A DNA stretch of 64,000 nucleotides from Bacteroidia bacterium. GTDB lineage: Bacteria > Bacteroidota > Bacteroidia > Flavobacteriales > Flavobacteriaceae. Every line of letters starts with the position of its first letter. Positions within the stretch are counted from its first letter, which is position 1. The position numbers and the translations under genes were made by a program. Positions 1 to 8,221 of the stretch are shown in pieces. The stretch is taken from positions 1 through 64,000 of the forward strand of contig JAUIBP010000013.1 in NCBI GenBank assembly GCA_030427735.1. Direction: 5' to 3'. The notes beneath the pieces were generated by a model, which worked only from the letters and a program-made list of their open reading frames with translations, searched no databases and was not told where the DNA came from.

Positions 1-864
1 ACCAAGTACGTGTCACTGTAGAAGCAACGAAGATAGAAGTAGAAGCAGATGCTGGTGAAGACCAAACGATCTGTGTTGGCGAGAGCGTGACCTTAACAGC
101 CTCTGGGGGATCTAGCTACGAGTGGAGCACAGGCGAGACGACCAGAAGCATCACAGTGAGTCCATCAGAGACGACAACCTACAGCGTTGTGGTATCAGAA
201 GAGGGCGAGAGGGACACGGCAGAAGTTACAGTAACTGTCAATGCATTACCAAACGCAAATGCTGGTGCGGACCAAACCATCACCCAAGGTGAGAGCGTGA
301 CCTTAACCGCTTCGGGCGGCTCGAGCTACGAGTGGAATACAGGGGAAACGACCAGAAGCATCACAGTGAGTCCAAATGCGACAAGGAACTATACAGTAGA
401 AGTCTTCAACAGTGCGGGCTGTTCGGATACGGACCAAGTACGTGTCACTGTAGAAGCAACGAAGATAGAAGTAGAAGCAGATGCTGGTGAAGACCAAACG
501 ATCTGTGTTGGCGAGAGCGTGACCTTAACAGCCTCTGGGGGATCTAGCTACGAGTGGAGTACAGGCGAGACGACCAGGAGCATCACGGTAAGCCCATCGG
601 AGACGACAACCTATAGCGTTGTGGTATCAGAAGAGGGCGAGAGCGACACGGCAGAGGTTACAGTAACTGTGAATGCATTACCAAACGCAAATGCCGGAGC
701 CGACCAAACCATCACCCAAGGCGAGAGTGTGACCTTAACCGCTTCAGGAGGCTCAAGCTACGAGTGGAATACAGGAGATGATACGTCTAGTATAGTTGTA
801 ACACCAGAGGATACTACAGTATATTCTGTAATAGTTTATAATGCCAGTGGCTGTTACGATATTG
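1..864 (+). repeat. 432-bp in-frame tandem repeat (two units)
   Basis: Bases 1-432 and 433-864 are two copies of a 432-bp (144-codon) unit. They are nearly identical over the first ~350 bp and diverge in the last part of the second unit. Many differences are silent third-position changes. By hand count 541-600 is 58% G+C, while 961-1020 of the same gene is 30%, so the repeat block differs in composition from its surroundings. More units may lie upstream. Confidence 0.85.
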
Positions 865-1205
865 CCGAAGTGACAGTTACAGTTGAAGCATTTAAAGGAG
901 GTGGAGATGAAGGCGACGAAGGAGATATAGAAGAGGGTATAGTTACACCAAACTTCGAATTTAATATGTATCCTAATCCAACCTCTGGCATATTAAATTT
1001 AAAAATTGCCGGCTTAGAATCGGGAACACCAGTAAGAGTTTACGATATGTTAGGTAAATTATTAATAGACGATTATATTCCTGCTTCAGATGGTAATGAA
1101 ATTAATAAGGTTTTAGACTTATCGCGCTATCCAAAAGGGTTTTATTTATTAACACTTCAAGTTAAGGGTAAAACGATAACCAAAAAAGTAGTGCTGAATA
1201 ATTAA
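1..1205 (+). CDS. T9SS-secreted protein with Ig/PKD-like repeats (5' end outside window)
   Basis: The reading frame is open from base 3, so the gene begins upstream of the window and only its C-terminal ~400 residues are visible. They hold four Ig/PKD-like beta-sandwich repeats of ~72 residues, each with the core ADAGxDQTI...GESVTLTASGG and a YEWxTG strand, arranged as two ~144-residue pairs. An acidic Gly/Glu/Asp linker follows. The last ~80 residues (FNMYPNPTSGILNLKI ... KKVVLNN) form a type A T9SS C-terminal sorting domain, so the protein is secreted or surface-attached. The repeats are probably stalk or binding modules; the functional N-terminal part is not visible, so enzyme or adhesin cannot be decided. 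A strong terminator follows, so it is transcriptionally separate from the GH43 gene downstream. Confidence 0.85.
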   Translation, partial: QVRVTVEATKIEVEADAGEDQTICVGESVTLTASGGSSYEWSTGETTRSITVSPSETTTYSVVVSEEGERDTAEVTVTVNALPNANAGADQTITQGESVTLTASGGSSYEWNTGETTRSITVSPNATRNYTVEVFNSAGCSDTDQVRVTVEATKIEVEADAGEDQTICVGESVTLTASGGSSYEWSTGETTRSITVSPSETTTYSVVVSEEGESDTAEVTVTVNALPNANAGADQTITQGESVTLTASGGSSYEWNTGDDTSSIVVTPEDTTVYSVIVYNASGCYDIAEVTVTVEAFKGGGDEGDEGDIEEGIVTPNFEFNMYPNPTSGILNLKIAGLESGTPVRVYDMLGKLLIDDYIPASDGNEINKVLDLSRYPKGFYLLTLQVKGKTITKKVVLNN

Positions 1206-1230
1206 TATTTAGAAATTTTAAAAGTGAGAG

Positions 1231-1273
1231 CCTTCATAATTGTCTAACGACTTTATGAAGGTTTTTTCTTTTT
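1231..1273 (+). terminator. Rho-independent terminator after the T9SS protein gene
   Basis: A perfect 9-bp stem (CCTTCATAA at 1231-1239, TTATGAAGG at 1253-1261) with a 13-nt loop is followed at once by TTTTTTCTTTTT. It lies 26 bp after the stop codon. Confidence 0.85.
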
Positions 1274-1337
1274 AATAGTTTTTATTTGCAAAGCTTATTC
1301 TGTATTTTTCATTTTTATAAATAATAAGAACTAATCC

Positions 1338-2321
1338 ATGAAGAATATCTTTTTCCTATTGTGTTTTACGATGTTTTATATGCATTTGAATGCGCAAACA
1401 GCATCTAAACCTTTATTTCGGGATCCAATATTTGATGGTGCAGCAGATCCAACAGTAATTTGGAACGATGCCGAACAGAAGTGGTTTATGTTTTACACCA
1501 ACAGACGGGCAAACTTGAAAAATGCGTCTGGTGTAGCATGGGTACACGGTACTAAAATAGGTGTTGCGGAATCTTCGGATAATGGAAATACCTGGACCTA
1601 CAAAGGGGTTTGTAATATCCCTTATGGTGAGGATGATTATTCGCATTGGGCACCAGAAGTTATAGCTTATGAAGGGGTATATCATATGTATTTAACTATC
1701 GTTCCGGGAACGTTTTCCGATTGGAAACATCCGCGTTATATAGCACATTTTACGAGCCAAAATTTAATGGATTGGGAGTTTCGGTCAAAATTGACTTTAG
1801 CTACAGATAAGTGTATCGATGCTTGTGTTTTTCGTTTACCTAATGGAGACTGGCGTATGTATTACAATAATGAAAAGGATGGAAAATCGATGTATTATGC
1901 CGATAGTAAAGATTTGTACAATTGGGTAGATAGTGGTAAAAAAGTTGTAGGCGATAAAGGGGGGGAAGGGCCAGATGTTTTTGAGTGGCAAGATAGTTAT
2001 TGGATGATTGTAGATAATTGGTCGGGTTTAGGTGTTTATAAATCGGATGATTTAGTGCATTGGAACCGTCAGGAACAGAATATTTTGAAAGCACCAGGAA
2101 CTGGCGAAGACGATCAAGTTATTGGTGGGCATCCAGGAATAGTTGTAAATAACGACCGTGCTTTTATCTTCTACTTTACACATCCTGGAAGAACGCCAGA
2201 GAATAAAGGAGTGGATACGTACGCCACTAGAAGAAGCTCTATTCAAGTAGCCGAATTGGAGTTGGTGGATGGTACGATAACTTGTAACCGTAACAAACCA
2301 GTGCAGGTGCAATTACATTAG
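1338..2321 (+). CDS. Glycoside hydrolase family 43-like enzyme
   Basis: This is a 327-residue protein with a signal peptide (about residues 1-19, ending LNAQ) and a single five-bladed beta-propeller. The three acidic residues typical of GH43 are in place: Asp37 in GAADPTV (base), Asp161 in CIDACVF (pKa modulator) and Glu210 in GGEGPDVF (general acid). GH43 enzymes remove arabinofuranose, xylose or galactose; the subfamily and substrate cannot be read by eye. It carries no binding module and is probably periplasmic. The SGNH esterase gene follows 10 bp downstream on the same strand, so the two are probably co-transcribed. They converge on the long leftward arm of the pectin PUL. Confidence is high in the fold, moderate in the family and low in the substrate. 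Confidence 0.75.
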   Translation: MKNIFFLLCFTMFYMHLNAQTASKPLFRDPIFDGAADPTVIWNDAEQKWFMFYTNRRANLKNASGVAWVHGTKIGVAESSDNGNTWTYKGVCNIPYGEDDYSHWAPEVIAYEGVYHMYLTIVPGTFSDWKHPRYIAHFTSQNLMDWEFRSKLTLATDKCIDACVFRLPNGDWRMYYNNEKDGKSMYYADSKDLYNWVDSGKKVVGDKGGEGPDVFEWQDSYWMIVDNWSGLGVYKSDDLVHWNRQEQNILKAPGTGEDDQVIGGHPGIVVNNDRAFIFYFTHPGRTPENKGVDTYATRRSSIQVAELELVDGTITCNRNKPVQVQLH

Positions 2322-2331
2322 TATATTAATT

Positions 2332-3105
2332 ATGAAGAAACAAACAAGACGACAATTTGTTAAACATATTGGCATGTTAAGTGCAGCTGGCTTAGCGACG
2401 CATCCCGTTTTATCGCACAGTTTTACGGAAGCTGTTAATCGATTTCCAGAAAAGGATTCATCAGGGTTAACAATACTATTTCAAGGCGATTCTATAACCG
2501 ATGGTAATAGAACTAGACATTTAGATTGGAACCATGTTATGGGGCATGGTTTTGCGTACTTAATTTCAAGTAGATTATGGTGCGACTATCCCGAGCAGGA
2601 ATTGATGTTTTACAATAGAGGTGTTAGTGGAAATACCATTAACGATTTAAACACACGTTGGCAGGACGATACTATAGATTTAAAACCAGATATTGTGAAT
2701 ATTCTAATCGGTGTAAACGATATTCTAGCGGCTATACCTCAAGGAAATTTGCCGATAGAACAAATGGAAACTGATTATAGAGCGCTATTAACACGTACCA
2801 AAAACGCTTTACCTGATGCTAAAATAGTACTTTGCGAACCTTTTATTTTAGATGTTGGCCATGTTACTAAGCAATCTGATTTATGGCATAACTATACTAA
2901 ACAAGTCCAACAGTTGGTGAAGCAATTAGCGAATGAATTTAATGCTGTCCACATAGCGTTTCAGAAGCATTTTGATGCAGCTTGTTTACGTGCTAAACCA
3001 GACTATTGGATTTGGGATGGTATTCATCCTATGCCTGCAGGTCATGAACTTATGGCTAGAGTTTGGATAGAGCAAATGAAACCTAATTTACCTTTTATCA
3101 AATAA
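2332..3105 (+). CDS. SGNH/GDSL hydrolase, probable carbohydrate esterase
   Basis: This 257-residue SGNH-fold esterase carries the nucleophile Ser54 in QGDSITDG, the oxyanion Gly in RGVSGNT, Asn129 in IGVNDI and the Asp229/His232 pair in DGIHPMPAGHE. The N-terminus has a twin-arginine motif (TRRQFVK) before a hydrophobic stretch, so export through the Tat system is likely, unlike the Sec signals of its neighbours. In this setting it most likely removes acetyl groups from pectic sugars, but SGNH enzymes have broad specificity. It follows the GH43 gene by 10 bp and ends ~80 bp from the convergent rhamnose mutarotase gene. Confidence 0.8.
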   Translation: MKKQTRRQFVKHIGMLSAAGLATHPVLSHSFTEAVNRFPEKDSSGLTILFQGDSITDGNRTRHLDWNHVMGHGFAYLISSRLWCDYPEQELMFYNRGVSGNTINDLNTRWQDDTIDLKPDIVNILIGVNDILAAIPQGNLPIEQMETDYRALLTRTKNALPDAKIVLCEPFILDVGHVTKQSDLWHNYTKQVQQLVKQLANEFNAVHIAFQKHFDAACLRAKPDYWIWDGIHPMPAGHELMARVWIEQMKPNLPFIK

Positions 3106-3131
3106 TGTAGTCGGTTGTTATACTATTTTAA

Positions 3132-3154
3132 AAACAAAAAAGTGATTTTTGTTT
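3132..3154. terminator. Possible weak bidirectional terminator hairpin
   Basis: AAACAAAAA (3132-3140) and TTTTTGTTT (3146-3154) form a 9-bp stem with a 5-nt loop between the convergent SGNH and rhaM genes. The stem is nearly all A-T, so it would be weak. A run of nine G residues lies at 3178-3186, next to the rhaM stop codon. Confidence 0.35.
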
Positions 3155-3186
3155 AGCGAAACGATTTGATGTTTAAAGGGGGGGGG

Positions 3187-3501
3187 TTAATCCAAATGAA
3201 ACACTTCAATCAATTCTGTGGAAACAGGACTAAAATCAGAGTTAGTTTCCATGAGTTCGGCCATGTGTTCCCACCAGTGTTTGCAAGTTTCGGTAGAGGC
3301 AATGGCGTTCCATTGAGTTTCCGATTCTATTTCTACATAACCAAACGTGTAACAGGTGGCTTCATCTAAAAAAATGCTGTAGTTATGTACGCCGTGGGCT
3401 TTTAATACGAGTTGTAATTCGTTCCAGATTGGGTTGTGGCGTTGTTTATATGTTTCAATCTTATCTGGATATAATTTCATTTTAAAGGCTTTTCTAATCA
3501 T
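3187..3501 (-). CDS. rhaM: L-rhamnose mutarotase
   Basis: This 104-residue protein has the usual length and motifs of the RhaM family (COG3254): an N-terminal [16 protein letters not shown] stretch with the conserved His, then NPIWNEL, and a central TCYTFGYVE strand. The C-terminal half has WWEHMAELM. RhaM interconverts alpha- and beta-L-rhamnopyranose. There is no signal peptide, so it is cytoplasmic. It is the last gene of the leftward arm that starts at the PL22-like gene, 47 bp after the GH43 gene, and would act on rhamnose released by the GH106 enzyme. No rhamnose isomerase, kinase or aldolase genes are in the window. The stop codon is followed by a nine-base homopolymer (C9 on the coding strand). 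Confidence 0.9.
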   Translation of the reverse strand: MIRKAFKMKLYPDKIETYKQRHNPIWNELQLVLKAHGVHNYSIFLDEATCYTFGYVEIESETQWNAIASTETCKHWWEHMAELMETNSDFSPVSTELIEVFHLD

Positions 3502-3548
3502 GATGAAAGAGTTTTTGAGATTTTTATGAGTAAAATGTTTTACGATTT

Positions 3549-5159
3549 TTAGTTGTTTCTGATAAAGGAAACATCGTCAACCTGACAACTCGCTTGCGCG
3601 TCTCCGTCGGCGTAAAAGCCAATTTCAACCTTACCATTTTTAACGGAAACTGCTTCAAGGCTTATGGTTTGCCAGTGTTGGTTTGTATTTTTTATAAGCG
3701 TTTGTTTTTTATTGCCGCCACTTTCCGCATACATGGAGAGTGCTTTAAATTTATCGTTGGTTTTTACCTTAGCCGTTAGGGTGTAGCTACCATCTTCAAT
3801 CGGAACGTAAGTTGTGGCTTCAATAATTTGATAGACTTTGCGTTTAAAAGGCACTTGGTCTTCAATATTTAAACTTTTTTCACCAATCACTTTTTGTCTA
3901 TCTCCCTGACTGTTGAAATAATTAAGCTGTGGCGACTCGGCTTCGCCAACGACTGTTGTACGACCTTGATAAAATTGCGTCACCCAACCCGTGATGTGTG
4001 CTTGTATGGGTTTTACTGGTGAAGGAATCACACGACGATCCGCTTCAAAACTTGGGTTTTTTACATAATTATTGTCTTTTGCTACTTGCCATTCGCCTGT
4101 GCTTTCGTCTAATTCCCATGAATTTAAGGAATTAAAAATCGGTGTGTCACCATCAAACGATAAGGGCATCCATTGATTATAACCTAAACCATTTCCTGCA
4201 AAATTAGCCCAGCGATCGCCACAATACACCACGGTTTCTTGTTTGCTACCTTTTACGTTTACAAAAAAGCCGGTTTGGGTAATATGGGCAAAATCGTCCA
4301 TGCAACCTGGGGTTATTAACATTTCATTCGTTGGCGTATAAGGCCCTTTTATGTTATCGGAAACGAGGTAGTAGGCGTACGACGAATCCCAACCATAGAG
4401 GTTCGATGCAAATACATAATACTTGCCGTTGTATTTAAACATACAATTGCCTTCGCGTCCTTTACCTTGAAATATTTGGTTGCAATCCAGTAAATCGACT
4501 TTACCGTTTTTTACACCAATTTCCGAAATGTAAATTTTATTTCGGCCTCGTCCGTAGGAATAGACCAAATACGATTTCCCCGTGTCGTAATCGGTAAATA
4601 CGGTTTGATCGCCGGTGTTTGGCGTACCAATCCTATCGGTCATATCCAAACGGTTATGTATTTTAAAGTTGCCCACAGGCGAATCGGCTGTCGCAATTAG
4701 CACGCTATTGTTATGCTGAATAAAAAGTGCATATTCCTTCTTCTCCGGAATATACACGACACCCATACGTCCCAACCAACCCGTTTTGCCGTCTTGGGCT
4801 ACGGTTTGTTTTTCCAGAACATTATTTTCGAAAGTCCAGTTTACCAAATCGGTCGAGCTATAGCAAGTTACCGCGACAAAATGATTTTGCTCTTGGGTTA
4901 TGGCTGGGTTTTCTCGGTATAATTCGGCTTCCTTATAATGCACGCCATACCAATAATATTTGTTTTCGCCGGTTTTTGGGTCGGGAAATGTAAAAATTCC
5001 GCCACCTTGACTGTAAATGGGTTTTCCGTTTGTTGTGTTCCAGAATTGGTCGTTTTTAATGTTTTTGAATTGTGCCTGTAACACATTCTGAAAAGAAAAG
5101 ACTAGGATAAAACAAAAGGAATAAACAGTCGTTTTTTGAAGGTTTAAACTTTTAATCAT
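3549..5159 (-). CDS. GH43 subfamily-24-like exo-beta-1,3-galactanase with C-terminal binding module
   Basis: This is a 536-residue exported enzyme. Residues ~30-350 form a GH43-type five-bladed propeller; residues ~365-536 look like a beta-sandwich carbohydrate-binding module (NPSFEADRR ... [14 protein letters not shown]4/9-like). At the place of the usual catalytic Asp there is Gln51 ([10 protein letters not shown]), with Asp184 in TGDQTVF and Glu236 in REGNCMF. That pattern is known from GH43_24 exo-beta-1,3-galactanases, where Gln has been proposed to replace the catalytic base. This suggests action on type II arabinogalactan chains attached to pectin. It overlaps the upstream SGNH gene by 8 bp, so the two are translationally coupled, and rhaM follows. 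Subfamily assignment is by motif only. Confidence 0.75.
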   Translation of the reverse strand: MIKSLNLQKTTVYSFCFILVFSFQNVLQAQFKNIKNDQFWNTTNGKPIYSQGGGIFTFPDPKTGENKYYWYGVHYKEAELYRENPAITQEQNHFVAVTCYSSTDLVNWTFENNVLEKQTVAQDGKTGWLGRMGVVYIPEKKEYALFIQHNNSVLIATADSPVGNFKIHNRLDMTDRIGTPNTGDQTVFTDYDTGKSYLVYSYGRGRNKIYISEIGVKNGKVDLLDCNQIFQGKGREGNCMFKYNGKYYVFASNLYGWDSSYAYYLVSDNIKGPYTPTNEMLITPGCMDDFAHITQTGFFVNVKGSKQETVVYCGDRWANFAGNGLGYNQWMPLSFDGDTPIFNSLNSWELDESTGEWQVAKDNNYVKNPSFEADRRVIPSPVKPIQAHITGWVTQFYQGRTTVVGEAESPQLNYFNSQGDRQKVIGEKSLNIEDQVPFKRKVYQIIEATTYVPIEDGSYTLTAKVKTNDKFKALSMYAESGGNKKQTLIKNTNQHWQTISLEAVSVKNGKVEIGFYADGDAQASCQVDDVSFIRNN

Positions 5160-5889
5160 TAGCTTTCAGGTTTTGAATGATTGGTGATAATGTTTCAACC
5201 CAAACCGAGTATCCTTCAGGGGTTAGATGAGTGCCGTCGTTCGTTAATTCATCTTTAATAAAGTCCGCATCGTTTACAAATTGCTGATGTAAATCAATGA
5301 GATTGTAGTACTGTTTATTAGCTTTTAATAGCTGGTTAACTTCGGTGATATGTGCTTGTAAATAGTTGTATTTTGTGGGTAACACCGTTTGCACATAAAC
5401 AGCCGTATTGGGTGATTCACGTTTTATGGTTCTTGCAATTTTTACGATATTTTTGCCCACATATGTCGCCGAAGGAATGCCTTCGTTTTTATGGAGGTTG
5501 AACAAATCGTTAATACCGATAAGTATAAATACGGCTTTGGGTTTAAAGTAAATGATTTCGTCCAAACGCGCTAAAATACCATCTGTAACATCGCCTGCAA
5601 TACCGCGATTCCGGATGCCTGTAGTGTTAAATTTCTCACTCCAATCTCTACCCATTTGCGTGATGCTATTCCCTAAAAACACAATCTCACCAGGCTTTAG
5701 CGGTTGTTCTTTAAATTGCTTTATCCTTCTGGGATATTCTTTAGAAGTCCAGGCATTGTGATATGTTATTTTTAGAGTGGTGTCTGGATATAAACTGTCT
5801 ATTGGGGTAGACTGTTGTGCGAAAAGGTTAATTCCGCAGCAGAAATAGAGACTTATAATTAGTGTTTTTATGAGAAGTTGTTGTTTCAT
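5152..5889 (-). CDS. SGNH/GDSL hydrolase (GNS variant), probable acetylesterase
   Basis: This 245-residue exported protein (signal peptide about 1-25, ending LFAQ) has the SGNH blocks: Ser75 in FLGNSITQ, Gly in RGIAGD, Asn127 in IGINDL, and Asp218/His221 in DGTHLTPEGY. The first block reads G-N-S instead of G-D-S, a variant seen in platelet-activating-factor acetylhydrolase-like bacterial SGNH proteins. It probably removes acyl groups from glycans. The ATG lies at the edge of a 207-bp interspersed repeat, so the leader of this gene consists of repeat sequence. It overlaps the GH43 gene downstream by 8 bp. Confidence 0.8.
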   Translation of the reverse strand: MKQQLLIKTLIISLYFCCGINLFAQQSTPIDSLYPDTTLKITYHNAWTSKEYPRRIKQFKEQPLKPGEIVFLGNSITQMGRDWSEKFNTTGIRNRGIAGDVTDGILARLDEIIYFKPKAVFILIGINDLFNLHKNEGIPSATYVGKNIVKIARTIKRESPNTAVYVQTVLPTKYNYLQAHITEVNQLLKANKQYYNLIDLHQQFVNDADFIKDELTNDGTHLTPEGYSVWVETLSPIIQNLKAND

Positions 5890-6091
5890 TGGTCTCAGTC
5901 GTTAGTTGAAACTATGTACTTTTAGTGCAAGACTTTCAGTTTCTATAAATATTTTTTCGCCACGAATGCACGAATATTTGACATAGTTTTTATAAAGATT
6001 ATTTGTGTATTTGTGGCTAAAATAAATACAAATAATCGGACTTTCAGTCTGTTTTCAAACCTATAGACTTCCAGTCTATAGTGGTTTAGTT
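5885..6091 (-). repeat. Interspersed intergenic repeat, copy A (~207 bp)
   Basis: This block matches 22965-23170 at about 98%, with four substitutions and one single-base indel counted by eye. It fills the gap between the GH43 gene and the SGNH gene and includes the latter's start codon. Inside are a perfect 9-bp stem (6061-6069 with 6073-6081, loop TCC), an 18-bp imperfect stem (5959-5976 with 6000-6017) whose three mismatches are all G opposite T, and three copies of GACTTyCAGT. No reading frame was found in it. It resembles REP/ERIC-type intergenic elements. Confidence 0.85.
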
Positions 6092-6108
6092 TATAGATAA
6101 GTTTTTAA

Positions 6109-7095
6109 TTACTTTAATGCCTTCTGAATATTATCGAACACAGCTTTGGAAACCGCAATAATAGTTCCGTGTCTGGTGCCTTTTGGGAATACAATTTTAT
6201 CTGAAACATCTTCCCAGTCTTTTAAGTTTTTAGAGCGTACCGCACCGTATTGATGTTCGGTATATTTGTCGAAATATACCATCCAATTGCCGTTTATTTT
6301 AATGGCTGTTGGGCCTTCTGCCCAATAATTTCCGGTAATAGGTTTACTGGCTTGGGTATACGGACCGGTAATGGTGTTGCTAGTGGCTATTCGGAGATTT
6401 TTTTCTGGTTTTGGCGCTTTTGTTTCATCTTTTAGAAACATGATGTAGTTATTGTTTTCCTTCTGAATGGTAGCGTCGATAACATTAAAACCGCTATCGT
6501 AAAGTAATTTTGTGTCACTGAAAGTTTTAAAATCTTGGGTACTTACATAGTACATGCGATGGTTGTAACCTTTATCGGCATCGGTTTGGGTTTCGGGGAA
6601 TTTACCCGTAATAGTTGTTGCCCAATACATGATGTATTGCTTAGATGTTTCATCATAAGTGACTTCGGGAGCCCAACAATTTCTAGCTTCAGCTTCGTGT
6701 TCCATTACGGGGATATACTGTTGTTTGGACCAATTGATTAAATCCTTAGACTGTGCATAACCAATACCTTTGTCCGTCCAGCCTGTTGTCCAGACCATGT
6801 GATAAGTATTGTCCGGCCCTTGAATAATACACGGGTCGCGCATCAGTTTGTTTGGGCCAATTTCGGGCGTTAATAAACTTTGGTCGTTATTTAAGGCTTT
6901 AAATGTATATCCATCCTTGCTGTAGGCTAAATGCAAGCCATCTTCGCCATTGCCTTTAAAATAGGAGAAGATGTAAACCAAATCATTTTTAGCTTTACTG
7001 GTTGTTTGGTTTTGTGCTTCTACTACAGAAGGTAATAAACTACCTAATACAATAAGTAGAAGCGCAATGTGTTTACGTGAAATTTTATTAGTCAT
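6109..7095 (-). CDS. Glycoside hydrolase family 43 enzyme
   Basis: This 328-residue exported enzyme (signal peptide about 1-27, ending VEAQ) is a single five-bladed propeller. The GH43 triad is Asp87 in MRDPCI, Asp207 in VIDATI and Glu260 in WAEGPTAI. It is a typical exo-acting GH43, likely releasing L-arabinofuranose, xylose or galactose from side chains; the subfamily is not resolved. Its start overlaps the end of the GH105 gene by 8 bp, so the two are tightly coupled. Repeat copy A separates it from the SGNH gene downstream. Confidence 0.8.
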   Translation of the reverse strand: MTNKISRKHIALLLIVLGSLLPSVVEAQNQTTSKAKNDLVYIFSYFKGNGEDGLHLAYSKDGYTFKALNNDQSLLTPEIGPNKLMRDPCIIQGPDNTYHMVWTTGWTDKGIGYAQSKDLINWSKQQYIPVMEHEAEARNCWAPEVTYDETSKQYIMYWATTITGKFPETQTDADKGYNHRMYYVSTQDFKTFSDTKLLYDSGFNVIDATIQKENNNYIMFLKDETKAPKPEKNLRIATSNTITGPYTQASKPITGNYWAEGPTAIKINGNWMVYFDKYTEHQYGAVRSKNLKDWEDVSDKIVFPKGTRHGTIIAVSKAVFDNIQKALK

Positions 7096-8221
7096 GTGCT
7101 TCCAATCTATAAACTTCGGTACCAGCTAATAAGAAGCAACCTAAACCGTAATCTTCAAAATCTGGAACTTTGTCGTAAGACAAGGGCTGACCATCTTTTG
7201 GTTCTTTACCAGTAGATTGTAACCAACCTAAGAATCCGTTTTTATGGACCGATTCCTTTACTATCGCATTCCAACCTTTTAAAAGTACAGGTAAGTAAGT
7301 GTTTCTATCTAAAATGCCTGTGTTTACACCGTAAGCCATCGCGTAAACAAATAGGGCTGTACCAGATGTTTCTTTACCGCCAAAATGTTTTGGGTCGTGC
7401 AGACTAACATTCCAGAAACCATCTTTTCGTTGAATTGGCACTAAGGCTTCGGCCATTGCTTTAAAATCTTTAATGTACTGGTCGCGATGTGGCGCATCTT
7501 CAGGCATAATGTTTAATACGCGTGCTAAAGCTGCAATTACCCAGCCATTACCACGACTCCAATACGAATCTTCACCATTTGGTTCGGTGTAAGGTGGATC
7601 GAAATCGGCATCACGCCACCATAAGCCATCTTTTGGGTTGTAAAGGCCTTTTTCGCCATGTTTATCGCGGGTATACATGTACATGTCGTACATTTTTTCG
7701 TAATAACGATTATCGTTTTCCAATACGCCCATTTTCGCAAAAACAGGCATACCCATTTGTAAAGCGTCAATCCACCACCAATCGTCGTTTTGTGGTGTAT
7801 TTAACAACATGTTCATACAGGCTCTGGTGCTTTTTAGCATTTTAGGATCAGGCGTTAAATTGTATAAATCGATATAGGTTTGTGCTGCACAATAATCGTC
7901 AGCATTGCGGTTGGCAGCGCCGTATCTAAAATTCCATTTATGAAACTCTGCCCAATCGTAAGCGTATTGATAGTATTCTTCTTTCGGCCAAATATCGTAC
8001 AAGGCCATTAAGCCTTCGTAATACACGCCACGCGTCCAGATGTTACTTGGGCGTTCTTTATTAGTGACGATAGTTTTACCAACATCGGGCCACTTTTTCA
8101 TAAAGTAATCGTTGGTTAAAATCATGGTTTCTAATACGGCTTTTCGGTCGGGTAAGTCTTGAGCAAATACCGACGAAAAGCTTGCCAGTGTTAGGCAAAG
8201 ACAAAGGATTTTATTTTTCAT
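7088..8221 (-). CDS. GH105 unsaturated rhamnogalacturonyl hydrolase
   Basis: This 377-residue protein fits the length and motifs of GH105 (YteR/YesR type), an (alpha/alpha)6 barrel. Conserved landmarks are the Asp pair at 108-109 (NADDYC), Asp152 in WWWIDALQM, WSRGNGW in the middle, and KETSGTALF near residue 290. The enzyme hydrates the 4,5-unsaturated uronic acid that lyases leave at the non-reducing end of rhamnogalacturonan oligosaccharides. A signal peptide (1-20) puts it in the periplasm, whereas many Bacillus homologues are cytoplasmic. It overlaps GH106 upstream by 11 bp and GH43 downstream by 8 bp. Its presence implies a lyase acts first; the PL22-like gene is the only lyase in the window. 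Confidence 0.93.
   Translation of the reverse strand: MKNKILCLCLTLASFSSVFAQDLPDRKAVLETMILTNDYFMKKWPDVGKTIVTNKERPSNIWTRGVYYEGLMALYDIWPKEEYYQYAYDWAEFHKWNFRYGAANRNADDYCAAQTYIDLYNLTPDPKMLKSTRACMNMLLNTPQNDDWWWIDALQMGMPVFAKMGVLENDNRYYEKMYDMYMYTRDKHGEKGLYNPKDGLWWRDADFDPPYTEPNGEDSYWSRGNGWVIAALARVLNIMPEDAPHRDQYIKDFKAMAEALVPIQRKDGFWNVSLHDPKHFGGKETSGTALFVYAMAYGVNTGILDRNTYLPVLLKGWNAIVKESVHKNGFLGWLQSTGKEPKDGQPLSYDKVPDFEDYGLGCFLLAGTEVYRLEAHD

Noticed and set aside
1-864. CRISPR or phage tail-fibre repeats
   Set aside because: The repeats are in frame, 432 bp long without spacers, and encode Ig/PKD-like domains with a T9SS signal at the end.
3166-3369. 67-codon plus-strand frame over rhaM
   Set aside because: The opposite strand encodes a complete, recognisable rhamnose mutarotase; this frame begins in the G tract and has no support.
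5885-6091. Riboswitch or small RNA gene in the repeat
   Set aside because: Structured, but no known riboswitch motif, promoter or terminator was visible; two near-identical intergenic copies fit a repetitive element better.
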